NCBI GenBank assembly: GCA_041477005.1
Contig: JBGOUJ010000012.1
Location: 1 to 33,872 of the forward strand
Direction of reading: 5' to 3'
Source of the DNA: JBGOUJ01 sp041477005
GTDB lineage: Bacteria > Acidobacteriota > Terriglobia > Bryobacterales > JACQDG01
Length of the DNA stretch: 33,872 nt
A program made the position numbers and the translations under genes. Numbering within the stretch: the stretch's first letter is position 1; every line of letters begins with the position of its first letter. Below are positions 7,963 to 15,068 of this stretch, one piece after another. Under the pieces are notes generated by a model, which did no database searches, was not told where the DNA came from, and saw only the letters and a list, made by a program, of their open reading frames with translations.

Positions 7963-8198
7963 GAGAATTGAGGAATTGAGCAATTGAGAAATTGAGGAAT
8001 GAAAACACCCAGCCGCCGAGTCACGCGGTCTTCATTTCTCAATTTCTCAATTCCTCAATTCTCCCGGCCACCCAGCCACCGAGTCACGCGGTCCTCATTT
8101 CTCAATTCCTCCATTTCTCAATTCCTCAATTCTCCCGGCCACCCAGCCGCCGAGTCATGCGGTCTTCATTTCTCAATTCCTCCATTTCTCAATTCCCT
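7963..8198. repeat. Composite 8-bp-periodic repeat with three tandem cores (copy B)
   Basis: It begins with the same GCCGAGAGAATTGAGG edge as copy A. Left arm: GAGAATT, then GAGGAATT, GAGCAATT, GAGAAATT, GAGGAATG (7970-8001). Core 1 (8002-8032) contains ACCCAGCCGCCGAGTC and ends GGTCTT. Right units: CATTTCTC, AATTTCTC, AATTCCTC, then a 7-base AATTCTC and CCGGCC. Core 2 (8070-8095) and core 3 (8141-8166) follow directly, each with its own 8-base units (8096-8134 and 8167-8190) and, after core 2, the same AATTCTC-CCGGCC boundary (8128-8140). Cores are spaced 63 and 71 bases apart, a difference of exactly one 8-base unit. Only the first core has a left arm. The block fills the gap between the exporter leader and the stop of the oxidoreductase gene. 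Confidence 0.93.
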
Positions 8199-8201
8199 CC
8201 C

Positions 8202-9176
8202 TCACGCCGTGCAGGTGCGAAGCAGGGTTTCGTGGACGAGCAGCTCGTGGTCGTAGGAGAACTTGAGCGGGGCGCCGGCTCGGATCGCGCGGGCCATGTC
8301 CCGGAAGTCGCCGATATAGCGAGGCTGTGGCGGCATCTCGATTTGTTGGGGGCCGGCGTTGTAAGGGCCGCGCGCTTCGCGCAGCGTTACTTGCATCCGG
8401 ACGCCCGGCTCGACCGGCTCGATCCGGATCGAGCCGTCGGTCCCCAGGATTTCGAAGGAGCGCTGCTGCGCGGCTGCGGGCAGACGAGCGGCGCTTGAAA
8501 TGACGGCCAGAGTTTTTCCGTATTCCAGAACGGCGAGGGTGTTGTCGGCGAGCTGGTCGGGGATCGTGGAGTCGTGGCGCAGCCAGCTTCGAGCATCTCT
8601 GGGCCGGCCGAGCAGATCAACCACGCGATCGATCATGTGGGACCCGAGCTCGAGCATCATTCCGCCGCGAGACCAGGCCACCTCGGCGCGGCTTCTGGCA
8701 TCGATGTCGGTGTTGATCACGCCGCGAACCAGAAAAACTTCGCCCAGGTAGCCCTTTCGCGCGGCCTCAATGGCTGCACTGATGCCCTGATGAAAACGCC
8801 AGATGTAGCCGACTTGGAGAAGAAGCTTCCGGCGCCGCGCCTCCTCGACCAGCGCGCGAAAGGGCGCCAGCTTGTCGCCCGGGGGCTTTTCGAGGTGCAG
8901 ATGCTTGCCGGCGGCGAGAACCTTGGCTCCCCACGTGACCACCTCCGCAGGCTTCCCCTCCACGACCACGAGCCGGATCGTTGGGTCGGAGAGCAGCTTG
9001 CCGGCATCGCCGCCCAACTCGCAGACCGCGGCCAGCTCATAGTCGGACGATTGCTCGATTACCTTGCGCTTACCGGCGGCGTGGGAGTGACCGGTGCCGA
9101 GCATTGCTACGCGGATCTTGGGCGTGGAGGGAGCGGCGGCGGTTGCGGCGGCGAACAGGAAGTCGCGTCGGCGCAT
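8202..9176 (-). CDS. Gfo/Idh/MocA-family oxidoreductase with Tat-like leader
   Basis: NAD(P)-dependent dehydrogenase fold usually acting on sugars or polyols. The 324 residues start MRRRDFLFAAATAAA, a twin-arginine-type signal. The Rossmann motif is V-A-M-L-G-T-G-H-S-H-A (from 23), with His where the usual third Gly stands. The conserved EKP is at 96-98 in HLHLEKPPGD, and the C-terminal half has the family's beta-sheet domain (GGMMLELGSHMIDRVVDLLG). It is shorter than the typical 350-400 residues. Its start overlaps the stop of the upstream isomerase-like gene as TGATG, so the two are coupled and probably act in one sugar-conversion route. The substrate is unknown. The gene ends immediately beside repeat copy B. 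Confidence 0.88.
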   Translation of the reverse strand: MRRRDFLFAAATAAAPSTPKIRVAMLGTGHSHAAGKRKVIEQSSDYELAAVCELGGDAGKLLSDPTIRLVVVEGKPAEVVTWGAKVLAAGKHLHLEKPPGDKLAPFRALVEEARRRKLLLQVGYIWRFHQGISAAIEAARKGYLGEVFLVRGVINTDIDARSRAEVAWSRGGMMLELGSHMIDRVVDLLGRPRDARSWLRHDSTIPDQLADNTLAVLEYGKTLAVISSAARLPAAAQQRSFEILGTDGSIRIEPVEPGVRMQVTLREARGPYNAGPQQIEMPPQPRYIGDFRDMARAIRAGAPLKFSYDHELLVHETLLRTCTA

Positions 9177-10069
9177 CAGACGAACCGCTTCAGAAATTGA
9201 TAGCTCTTCACCGCCGCCTCTTGCGGCGTCATGATCTCGGCGAAGGCCTGGTGGACGGTGACGTAGCCGCTGTAGCCGATGGCATGAAGTCCTTCAAAAA
9301 CTCTGTCGAAATCCACGCCGCCCTTCTCCCACAAGCCAATGTGGTCGAGCGGGACGCGGCCGCGGGCCCAGGTGTCTACGGACGCCTTGCCCTGCGGCGT
9401 GAGCAAGTGGTTCTGAAGATAGACGTTCATCAGCCACGGCTGGACCCGTTTAATCGTGGCGGGGCCGTAGTCCTGGAGGCAGATCATCCAGTTGGCGGGT
9501 TCGTAGATGAGGCCGAAGTTGGGGCGGTTGATTTTCCGGAGCGTCTCGATCGAGCCATCGACCGTCTCGAACAGAGTGGCGACGTGGGATTGATGCGCCA
9601 GGCGGATATTGCGCCCGCGGGCCTCGTCCGAGGCGCGCTGGGCCCAGATGATGTCTTCCTCTTTTTTCATGCCGACGCGGATCATGTCGGCGCCGAAGCT
9701 TTCGGCCAGATCCAGATAGGGCGCGATGTTTCGTAGGCAGCGGGGCGCGTTGTCGTCATTGGCGGGGACGGGGAAATCGCCGGTGACCATCGAGACCTGG
9801 AGGCCGGCCGCATCGACGGCGCGACGCATCTGGCGGACGCGGTCCTTGGGCGTCTGGATGCCGGCTTGCGAAGCACGCATGCAGATGGCGGGGTAACCGT
9901 TCGTCTTGGCGAGCTGGACGAAGTCCTCGAAGCCCATCAGGGTCTTTTCCTTCGATCCCGGGGCTTCGGCGATACGGACGGAAAGCGAGAGCTTCATTTT
10001 AGACGCCGCCCCGGACGCCAAGCCGGCGGCAGCAGCGGCCAGAAGGTGGCGGCGGGTGAGCATCCTCAT
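9176..10069 (-). CDS. Sugar phosphate isomerase/epimerase-like TIM-barrel protein with Tat-like leader
   Basis: Member of the AP-endonuclease-2/xylose-isomerase-like TIM-barrel superfamily. The 297 residues begin MRMLTRRHLLAAAAAGLASGA, a twin-arginine-type leader, followed by barrel strands such as KMKLSLSVRIAEAP, YPAICMRASQAGI, GLQVSMVTGDFP, ADMIRVGMKKEED, IRLAHQSHV, NFGLIYEPANW and the C-terminal YSGYVTVHQAF. Candidate metal ligands are the Glu in IYEPANW and the His in LAHQSH. Coupled by overlap to the Gfo/Idh/MocA oxidoreductase downstream, a frequent pairing in acidobacterial and planctomycete sugar catabolism. The reaction itself cannot be assigned. Confidence 0.85.
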   Translation of the reverse strand: MRMLTRRHLLAAAAAGLASGAASKMKLSLSVRIAEAPGSKEKTLMGFEDFVQLAKTNGYPAICMRASQAGIQTPKDRVRQMRRAVDAAGLQVSMVTGDFPVPANDDNAPRCLRNIAPYLDLAESFGADMIRVGMKKEEDIIWAQRASDEARGRNIRLAHQSHVATLFETVDGSIETLRKINRPNFGLIYEPANWMICLQDYGPATIKRVQPWLMNVYLQNHLLTPQGKASVDTWARGRVPLDHIGLWEKGGVDFDRVFEGLHAIGYSGYVTVHQAFAEIMTPQEAAVKSYQFLKRFV

Positions 10070-10088
10070 TCCAAGCCAAGCCTGACCC

Positions 10089-10166
10089 TCAAGACTCTAC
10101 TTTAAAGGTGGCGACGATGTAAAGCCGGCCGCCCACCAGGAATGAGGCGAAGTCGTTGCCGGTGTT
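10089..10166 (-). pseudogene. C-terminal gene fragment next to repeat copy C
   Basis: On the minus strand an open frame reads SPNTGNDFASFLVGGRLY and then IVATFKVES before a stop at 10089-10091. It looks like the end of a real protein (balanced composition, no low complexity) but has no start codon or upstream body: the repeat core at 10171-10205 begins a few bases beyond its 5' edge. No family is assigned. It could also be chance. Confidence 0.3.
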
Positions 10167-10170
10167 CGGG

Positions 10171-10205
10171 GAGGAATGAAAACACCCAGCCGCTGAGTAA
10201 TGCAG
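10171..10205. repeat. Decayed single core of the 8-bp-periodic repeat family (copy C)
   Basis: GAGGAATG (10171-10178) is one arm unit; it is followed by AAAACACCCAGCCGCTGAG, then TAATGCAG, which matches core 1 of copy B with a few substitutions. There is no right arm and no further 8-base unit, so this is a truncated or eroded copy. The rest of the 10070-10266 gap contains only the fragment at 10089-10166 and GC-rich sequence with no clear promoter. Confidence 0.8.
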
Positions 10206-10266
10206 CGCCCGCGGAGAGAAAAGCGGCGCGGGCGTTCCCCCAAGCGGCGCTCGGCTGAATAGGATC

Positions 10267-11115
10267 ATGATAGACTGCGGTATGCGCTTTTGGGCTGCGC
10301 TTCTATTGAGCGTGCCGCTATGGACCGTCCGGCTGGACGCTCAGCATGGGAAGTATCTTGGCGAATCGCGTAATCCCGCGATCGGGAATCCCGAGTCCAT
10401 CGCCGCCGGTGGCAAGCTCTATGCCACGTCGTGCGCTGCCTGCCATGGCCCGGATGGCGGCGGAGGCCGCGGGCCCAACCTGGTGCACCGCGCGGCGTGG
10501 CATCCGCTCACCGACGAAGGTATTTTCAACACCATCCGGAACGGAGTGCCCGGCGCGGATATGCCGCCGACGAAACTGCCGGACGACCAGACCTGGAACC
10601 TGGTCGCGTACATCCATGCGCTGACCGGGCCAGCCAGCGAAAGCAACGTCCCGGGCGATCTCCCGGCAGGCGAACGGGTCTTCTGGGGCAGCAAGGCCGG
10701 TTGCTCCAACTGCCACGCCATTCGCGGCCGCGGGAGCCGCATGGGGCCCGACCTCACCAACATCGGAGGCCGCCCGCTGGCGCTGATTCGAGATGCCATC
10801 CTCGATCCCTCCAAGAATCTGACTCTGGCCGGCAAAGAGGGCGTGACCGTAACCATGAAGAACGGGCAGGTCATCCACGGAATCGCCCGCAATCGCAGCA
10901 ATTATTCGCTTCAGGTGGTGGACCCCGAGGGCGACTTGCATTTGATCACCATGGCCGGCGTCGAAGAGCTGACGATTCTCGACCACTCGCCCATGCCCGG
11001 CGATTTTGGAAAGAGGCTCTCTCTAGAGGAGCTGCGCGATCTGCTGGCCTATCTGGCGCACCAGACTGTTCGCGGGTCCGAGGTCACGTCTGCTGGAGCG
11101 AGAAATCCACAATGA
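10267..11115 (+). CDS. Diheme c-type cytochrome with heme-binding (TIGR02603-like) C-terminal part
   Basis: Exported electron carrier, 282 residues. The leader is MRFWAALLLSVPLW within the first 25 residues. Translation may start at 10267 (AGGA just upstream) or at the internal ATG at 10282; the signal peptide fits either. The first heme motif is CAACH (56-60) with a likely axial Met99 in ADMPP; the second is CSNCH (146-150), followed by GSRMGPDLTNIGGRP and the segment VTVTMKNGQVIHGIARNRS, which resembles the putative heme-binding domain common in planctomycete and acidobacterial cytochromes. The stop overlaps the start of the PQQ dehydrogenase (ATGA), so this cytochrome is very probably its electron acceptor. 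Confidence 0.9.
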   Translation: MIDCGMRFWAALLLSVPLWTVRLDAQHGKYLGESRNPAIGNPESIAAGGKLYATSCAACHGPDGGGGRGPNLVHRAAWHPLTDEGIFNTIRNGVPGADMPPTKLPDDQTWNLVAYIHALTGPASESNVPGDLPAGERVFWGSKAGCSNCHAIRGRGSRMGPDLTNIGGRPLALIRDAILDPSKNLTLAGKEGVTVTMKNGQVIHGIARNRSNYSLQVVDPEGDLHLITMAGVEELTILDHSPMPGDFGKRLSLEELRDLLAYLAHQTVRGSEVTSAGARNPQ

Positions 11116-12710
11116 CGCGGACATTCTTGGCGATTTCGCTGTTCTCGGCGTGCGCCACGGCGCAGGTGGGGTACGAAGATATCTTGAAAGGGCCGGCCGA
11201 GAATTGGCTGACGTATGCGGGCACCTACCAGGGTTCCCGGTACAGCCCGCTCCGGCAGATCACGGTCGAGAACGCCGGATCTCTGGTTCCCAAGTGGGCC
11301 TACCACGTTCCCAATGCCGGCGGGTTGCGAACCTCGCCGATCGTCTATAGCGGGGTCATGTACGTGACGAACTCCAATGCCGTCTATGCCCTGGACGCGC
11401 GCTCCGGCCGGCTGATCTGGAGTTACCTGGACGCGCGGTCGCAGAAGCAGGGGGTCAACCGCGGCGCTGCCATTCTGGGCAACCTGGTCTATTTCACGAC
11501 CACGGACAACTATCTGACGGCGCTTGACCGCAGAAACGGCGCGCTGATCTTCAGCCGGCAGTTCGCCGACGCCGAGAAGGGGACCACTTCGACCTCCGCG
11601 CCGTTGGTCGTCAAGGATAAAGTGATCGTCGGCAGCGCCGGCGGAGATAGCGGCATGCGCGGCTTCGTGGCGGCGCTTTCGGCGGCCACCGGGGATGAGA
11701 TTTGGCGGACTTATACCGTTCCCGCCAAGGGGGAACCCGGGGCGGAAAGCTGGGGCGACTACGTGGAATGGGGCGGCGGCGCCACCTGGCTTTCGGGAAC
11801 CTTCGACCCCGACTTGAACACGCTCTATTGGACCACCGGCAATCCGTGGCCGGACTTTGCCGGCTCTCCTCGCAAAGGCGACAATCTGTATACCTGCTCC
11901 CTATTCGCACTCGACCTCGATACGGGAACCAGGAAGTGGTACTTCCAGTTCACGCCGCATGACACTCACGACTGGGACGCGCAGAGCTGGCCGGTCTTGA
12001 TCGACATGCCGTGGAACGGCAAACCGCGCAAGGTTGTGTTGCACGCCAATCGCAACGGCTTTTTCTATGTTCTCGACCGGACGACCGGCGAGTTTCTGCG
12101 GGCCACCAAGCTGATCGATAAGGTGACGTGGGCGACCGGCGTTGACGACCAGGGACGCCCGACGCTGGTGCCCGGAAAAGACCCCACGCCCGAGGGCAAC
12201 TGGGTCTGCCCGAGCGTCAAAGGCGCCACGAACTGGATGGGCCAGAGCTATAACCCCGGCACTGGCCTTTTGTATCTCCTGACACTGGAGCAGTGCGGCA
12301 TGTATACGAGCTCGTCACAGAAGCCCATCCCGATGAAGAATTTTGGCGGCGGCGGAGCCACCGAGGAAGGCGGGCAGGTGCTCTTGCGCGCCCTCGACCC
12401 GAAGACCGGCAAGCGAGCTTGGGAATACCCGATGACGGGTTCCGGCCGCATGTGGACGGGCGTGGTGTCGACTGCCGGCGGGGTGGTGTTTACGGGTGAT
12501 GACGACGGCGATTTGGTTGCGCTCGAAGCCAAAATGGGGAAACACCTTTGGCACTTCAATATGGGCGAGTTGCTCACGGCCTCACCGATCACTTACCAGG
12601 TGGACGGAAAACAGCAGGTAGCGATCGCCTCCGCCACGTCGATATTCGCTTTCGGATTGTTCGAGCCCGCGCAGTCCGTGCCGTTGCCCAAGGTGAAGGT
12701 CGAGCACTAG
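11112..12710 (+). CDS. PQQ-dependent alcohol-dehydrogenase-like quinoprotein, lanthanide-type DWD motif
   Basis: Periplasmic eight-bladed propeller quinoprotein of 532 residues; start chosen at the ATG overlapping the cytochrome stop, giving a clean signal peptide (MTRTFLAISLFSACATAQ). The propeller repeats show the tryptophan-docking pattern (ALDARSGRLIWSY, ALDLDTGTRKWYF). The active-site segment is TPHDTHDWDA (281-290): Asp287 aligns with the catalytic Asp of methanol dehydrogenases and Asp289 with the extra Asp that coordinates lanthanides in XoxF-type enzymes. Asn244 (TTGNPWP) is the conserved metal ligand, but the usual metal-binding Glu is replaced by Asp179 in SAGGDSGMRGF. The vicinal Cys-Cys pair before VNRG is absent (KQGVNRG). 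The substrate is unknown; a primary alcohol, polyol or sugar is likely. It is co-transcribed with the diheme cytochrome. Confidence 0.9.
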   Translation: MTRTFLAISLFSACATAQVGYEDILKGPAENWLTYAGTYQGSRYSPLRQITVENAGSLVPKWAYHVPNAGGLRTSPIVYSGVMYVTNSNAVYALDARSGRLIWSYLDARSQKQGVNRGAAILGNLVYFTTTDNYLTALDRRNGALIFSRQFADAEKGTTSTSAPLVVKDKVIVGSAGGDSGMRGFVAALSAATGDEIWRTYTVPAKGEPGAESWGDYVEWGGGATWLSGTFDPDLNTLYWTTGNPWPDFAGSPRKGDNLYTCSLFALDLDTGTRKWYFQFTPHDTHDWDAQSWPVLIDMPWNGKPRKVVLHANRNGFFYVLDRTTGEFLRATKLIDKVTWATGVDDQGRPTLVPGKDPTPEGNWVCPSVKGATNWMGQSYNPGTGLLYLLTLEQCGMYTSSSQKPIPMKNFGGGGATEEGGQVLLRALDPKTGKRAWEYPMTGSGRMWTGVVSTAGGVVFTGDDDGDLVALEAKMGKHLWHFNMGELLTASPITYQVDGKQQVAIASATSIFAFGLFEPAQSVPLPKVKVEH

Positions 12711-12725
12711 CGTGGCGTCTCGCGT

Positions 12726-12789
12726 ACCGCTTGCTAACGCGCGCGGCTCTGAAGCGCTGATTCTGAGCCGCGACCGTGAGGGAGTGGTT
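12726..12789. repeat. Imperfect inverted repeat, dispersed palindrome type
   Basis: Left arm 12726-12749 (ACCGCTTGCTAACG... GCGGCTC) and right arm 12765-12789 (GAGCCGCG... GAGTGGTT) pair over about 24 positions with several mismatches around a 15-base loop. It lies in the 219-base gap after the PQQ dehydrogenase. The rest of that gap shows no gene; no T-tract follows the stem, so a terminator role is uncertain. Confidence 0.6.
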
Positions 12790-12929
12790 GTCAAATCTAA
12801 GGCGAGACACCACACAGGCAAGCTGCTGAAAACCCGATTGAGAAACCCTTCATCTCCGGCCTCTGCGCCTTCGTCACATGTCATAATGTCCGCCGGCAGG
12901 CATGAAACAAGCGAGCGAGGAGATTTCCC

Positions 12930-13349
12930 ATGGGCCATCACTCAGAGAGCGCCGGGGATCGGAAGACCGCTATAGCCCCAATGCTCTCGGTTCGAAGCGG
13001 GGCGAGGGCGATCGAGTTCTATAAGGCGGCGTTCGGAGCCGGCGAGTTGTTCCGCCTGGACAACGAGAATGGAGAGGTGGTCGCTCGGCTATCCGTGGGG
13101 GCAGCCGAATTCTGGCTCGCTGACGAGTCTCCGGAACACTTCAACTTCAGCCCCGAGTCTCTCGGCGGTGGTTCCGTGCGGATGCTGATGATCGTGGAAG
13201 ATCCGGATGCTGCTTTCGAACAGGCCGTCGCAGCAGGAGCCACAGTGGTTTGGCCCGTCAGCAACCAGCATGGTTGGCGCTTAGGACGAATCGTCGACCC
13301 GTTCGGACACCATTGGGAAATCGGCAAGCCCTTGTCAGAAAGCCCTTGA
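12930..13349 (+). CDS. VOC-superfamily (glyoxalase/PhnB-like) protein
   Basis: A 139-residue protein of the vicinal-oxygen-chelate fold. It shows the PhnB-like pattern: PMLSVRSGARAIEFYKAAFGAGELFRL near the N terminus, then ARLSVGAAEFWLADE, VEDPDAAFEQAVAAGATVVWPV, and the closing GRIVDPFGHHWEIGKP. Such proteins are often labelled bleomycin-resistance/dioxygenase-like, but the actual substrate is usually unknown and cannot be read here. The start is supported by AGGAGA six bases upstream of the ATG. It is a stand-alone gene, convergent with the CRTAC1 operon end. Confidence 0.88.
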   Translation: MGHHSESAGDRKTAIAPMLSVRSGARAIEFYKAAFGAGELFRLDNENGEVVARLSVGAAEFWLADESPEHFNFSPESLGGGSVRMLMIVEDPDAAFEQAVAAGATVVWPVSNQHGWRLGRIVDPFGHHWEIGKPLSESP

Positions 13350-13371
13350 GCCTCGCTTCGCGGCGAATCGA

Positions 13372-15063
13372 TCACGCCTTCTCGACGATCGTGCTGTAAC
13401 GGTCGACCGGCAGATCCGTAAAGCGCTCCACCTTGCCGCTGGGACCCGGCCAGTGGATCTCGAGCCAATCGAGCTTAGCCGCCCGGCCCAGGCCGATGAT
13501 CTCCCGGGGATCGTGCGAAGAGAGGTAACTGCCGCCGCTTGTTTTCAATCGGCTGCGTCTCACTCCGCCGGCCGACCATGTGATTCGGGCGCCGATCGCA
13601 TCGCGATTGCACCGGGAGCCTTGCAGCCTGAGGCCGATCCAGTGGTTCTCCCGCCCGGCATTGTTCTTCAGCAGCAGGGGCGCGCCGCCATTATTCCCAA
13701 TCAGCACATCCAGGCGCCCGTCATTGTTGAAGTCTCCAACAGCGAGGCCCCGCGCCGGGAACAAGCGGGAAAACGCCGGCCCGGCTGCGGCGCTCACGTT
13801 GCGCAGCCGGCCTTTCTCCTGATGAAACAGCAGCAACGGCTCCTGATAGTGCACCTTCTGTGAATACTTTTCGATCATGTCGTCCGGGTGCCCGTTGGCG
13901 AGGATGAGGTCCACCAGGCCGTCGTTGTCGTAATCGAAATACTTGAGTCCCCAGCCACTGAACAACCTGGTAGCCTGCGCGACGGTCTGTTGATGAGCAA
14001 TGTCGGTAAACGTCTCGTCGTGGTTGTTGTGGTAGACCGAGAACATCTCCTGATCGATGTTCGCTACGAACAGGTCCTCCCACCCGTCGCCGTCCAGATC
14101 GGCCGCATCCACGCCCATGCCGGACCGTGGCTGGCCATTTTCGTTGAAGGCGACCTCCGCCGCGAGTGCGATCTCCTCCCATTTCGTCCTGCCGTTTGCA
14201 TCCGGCCCGCGATTCACGTACAGAAAGTTCTGCACTGTATCGTTGGCGACGAACAGGTCCATGCGGCCGTCGTTGTTGATGTCCGTGGCCACCACCCCCA
14301 GCGCCGTGCCGGGCGATTTTCCGATATCGGCGCCGCGGCCGACCTCGGTGAACGTGGCGTCCCCGTTGTTGTGGTACAGGAAGCTGGGGGTGGGCCGAAA
14401 AAAGCGCGGAATGCAGTAGTAAGGCCGGCCGATCTCGTTATTGCCGCAGAACAAGTGCGAGGAAGTCCCGTAATCAACGAAGCTGCACAGGAACAGATCC
14501 AGTTTGCCGTCGTTGTCATAGTCGAACCACACGGCGCTGGTCGTCCAGCCGCTCATCGGCAGGCCGGACTTCTCCGTCACGTCGGTGAACCTGCCATCCC
14601 CATTGTTGCGATAGAGAATGCAGCGCCCGTACGACGTGACTAAAATGTCAGGATAGCCGTCGTTGTTGTAGTCGCCAACCGCCACGCCCATGCCGAACGT
14701 GCCTCCCGCGACGCCGGCCTGCTCCGTCACATCGCGAAACGTGCCGTCACGGTTGTTCTTGTACAACGCGTTGCGGATCGGCTTCGTTGGCTTCCAGAAA
14801 TCGCACGGCCCGCTGTTGACGAGGTAGATGTCCATCCAGCCGTCGTTGTCGTAGTCCAGGAAGGCGCAGCCGGGTCCGAGCGTTTCCGGCAGATAACGCC
14901 TGTCCGATTTGGCGTTTTCGTGTACCCAGGCGATGCCGCTGGACGACGCTGGAATCTCCTCGAAGATCGGCGCGCCGGCAGCGGCATTTCCGGGCGGCAG
15001 CGAAAAACCGCAGGCGGCGGCCGCGACGCTGCTGGTCAGAAATCGGCGACGGGAGAGACGCAT
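13372..15063 (-). CDS. CRTAC1-type FG-GAP/VCBS repeat protein with ASPIC/UnbV domain
   Basis: Exported beta-propeller protein of 563 residues, starting at MRLSRRRFLTSSVAAAACG, a twin-arginine signal. The start is five bases after the stop of the heptaheme cytochrome; a longer in-frame extension is only a shadow of that gene. At least seven calcium-binding FG-GAP/VCBS motifs are visible: DYDNDGWMDIY, DYNNDGYPDIL, DYDNDGKLDLF, DINNDGRMDLF, DLDGDGWEDLF, DYDNDGLVDLI and DFNNDGRLDVL. The C terminus (NHWIGLRLQGSRCNRDAIGA to the end) is the ASPIC/UnbV domain. The family has no firmly known role; it is linked to cell-surface or extracellular matrix functions. Third gene of the TPR-cytochrome-CRTAC1 operon. 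Confidence 0.93.
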   Translation of the reverse strand: MRLSRRRFLTSSVAAAACGFSLPPGNAAAGAPIFEEIPASSSGIAWVHENAKSDRRYLPETLGPGCAFLDYDNDGWMDIYLVNSGPCDFWKPTKPIRNALYKNNRDGTFRDVTEQAGVAGGTFGMGVAVGDYNNDGYPDILVTSYGRCILYRNNGDGRFTDVTEKSGLPMSGWTTSAVWFDYDNDGKLDLFLCSFVDYGTSSHLFCGNNEIGRPYYCIPRFFRPTPSFLYHNNGDATFTEVGRGADIGKSPGTALGVVATDINNDGRMDLFVANDTVQNFLYVNRGPDANGRTKWEEIALAAEVAFNENGQPRSGMGVDAADLDGDGWEDLFVANIDQEMFSVYHNNHDETFTDIAHQQTVAQATRLFSGWGLKYFDYDNDGLVDLILANGHPDDMIEKYSQKVHYQEPLLLFHQEKGRLRNVSAAAGPAFSRLFPARGLAVGDFNNDGRLDVLIGNNGGAPLLLKNNAGRENHWIGLRLQGSRCNRDAIGARITWSAGGVRRSRLKTSGGSYLSSHDPREIIGLGRAAKLDWLEIHWPGPSGKVERFTDLPVDRYSTIVEKA

Positions 15064-15068
15064 TCTGC

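Noticed and set aside
7897..7983. Longer start for the first permease
   Set aside because: The extra 29 codons come from the leader palindrome and repeat region and are not part of the permease family; the MWKYVP start is shared with the relic at 24402.
7963..8198. CRISPR array from regularly repeated short units
   Set aside because: The sequence between cores is itself made of repeated 8-bp units, there are no unique spacers and no cas genes are nearby.
10431..11111. A much longer PQQ dehydrogenase starting inside the cytochrome gene
   Set aside because: The extension is the cytochrome read in another frame; the ATG at 11112 gives a proper signal peptide and an ATGA overlap.
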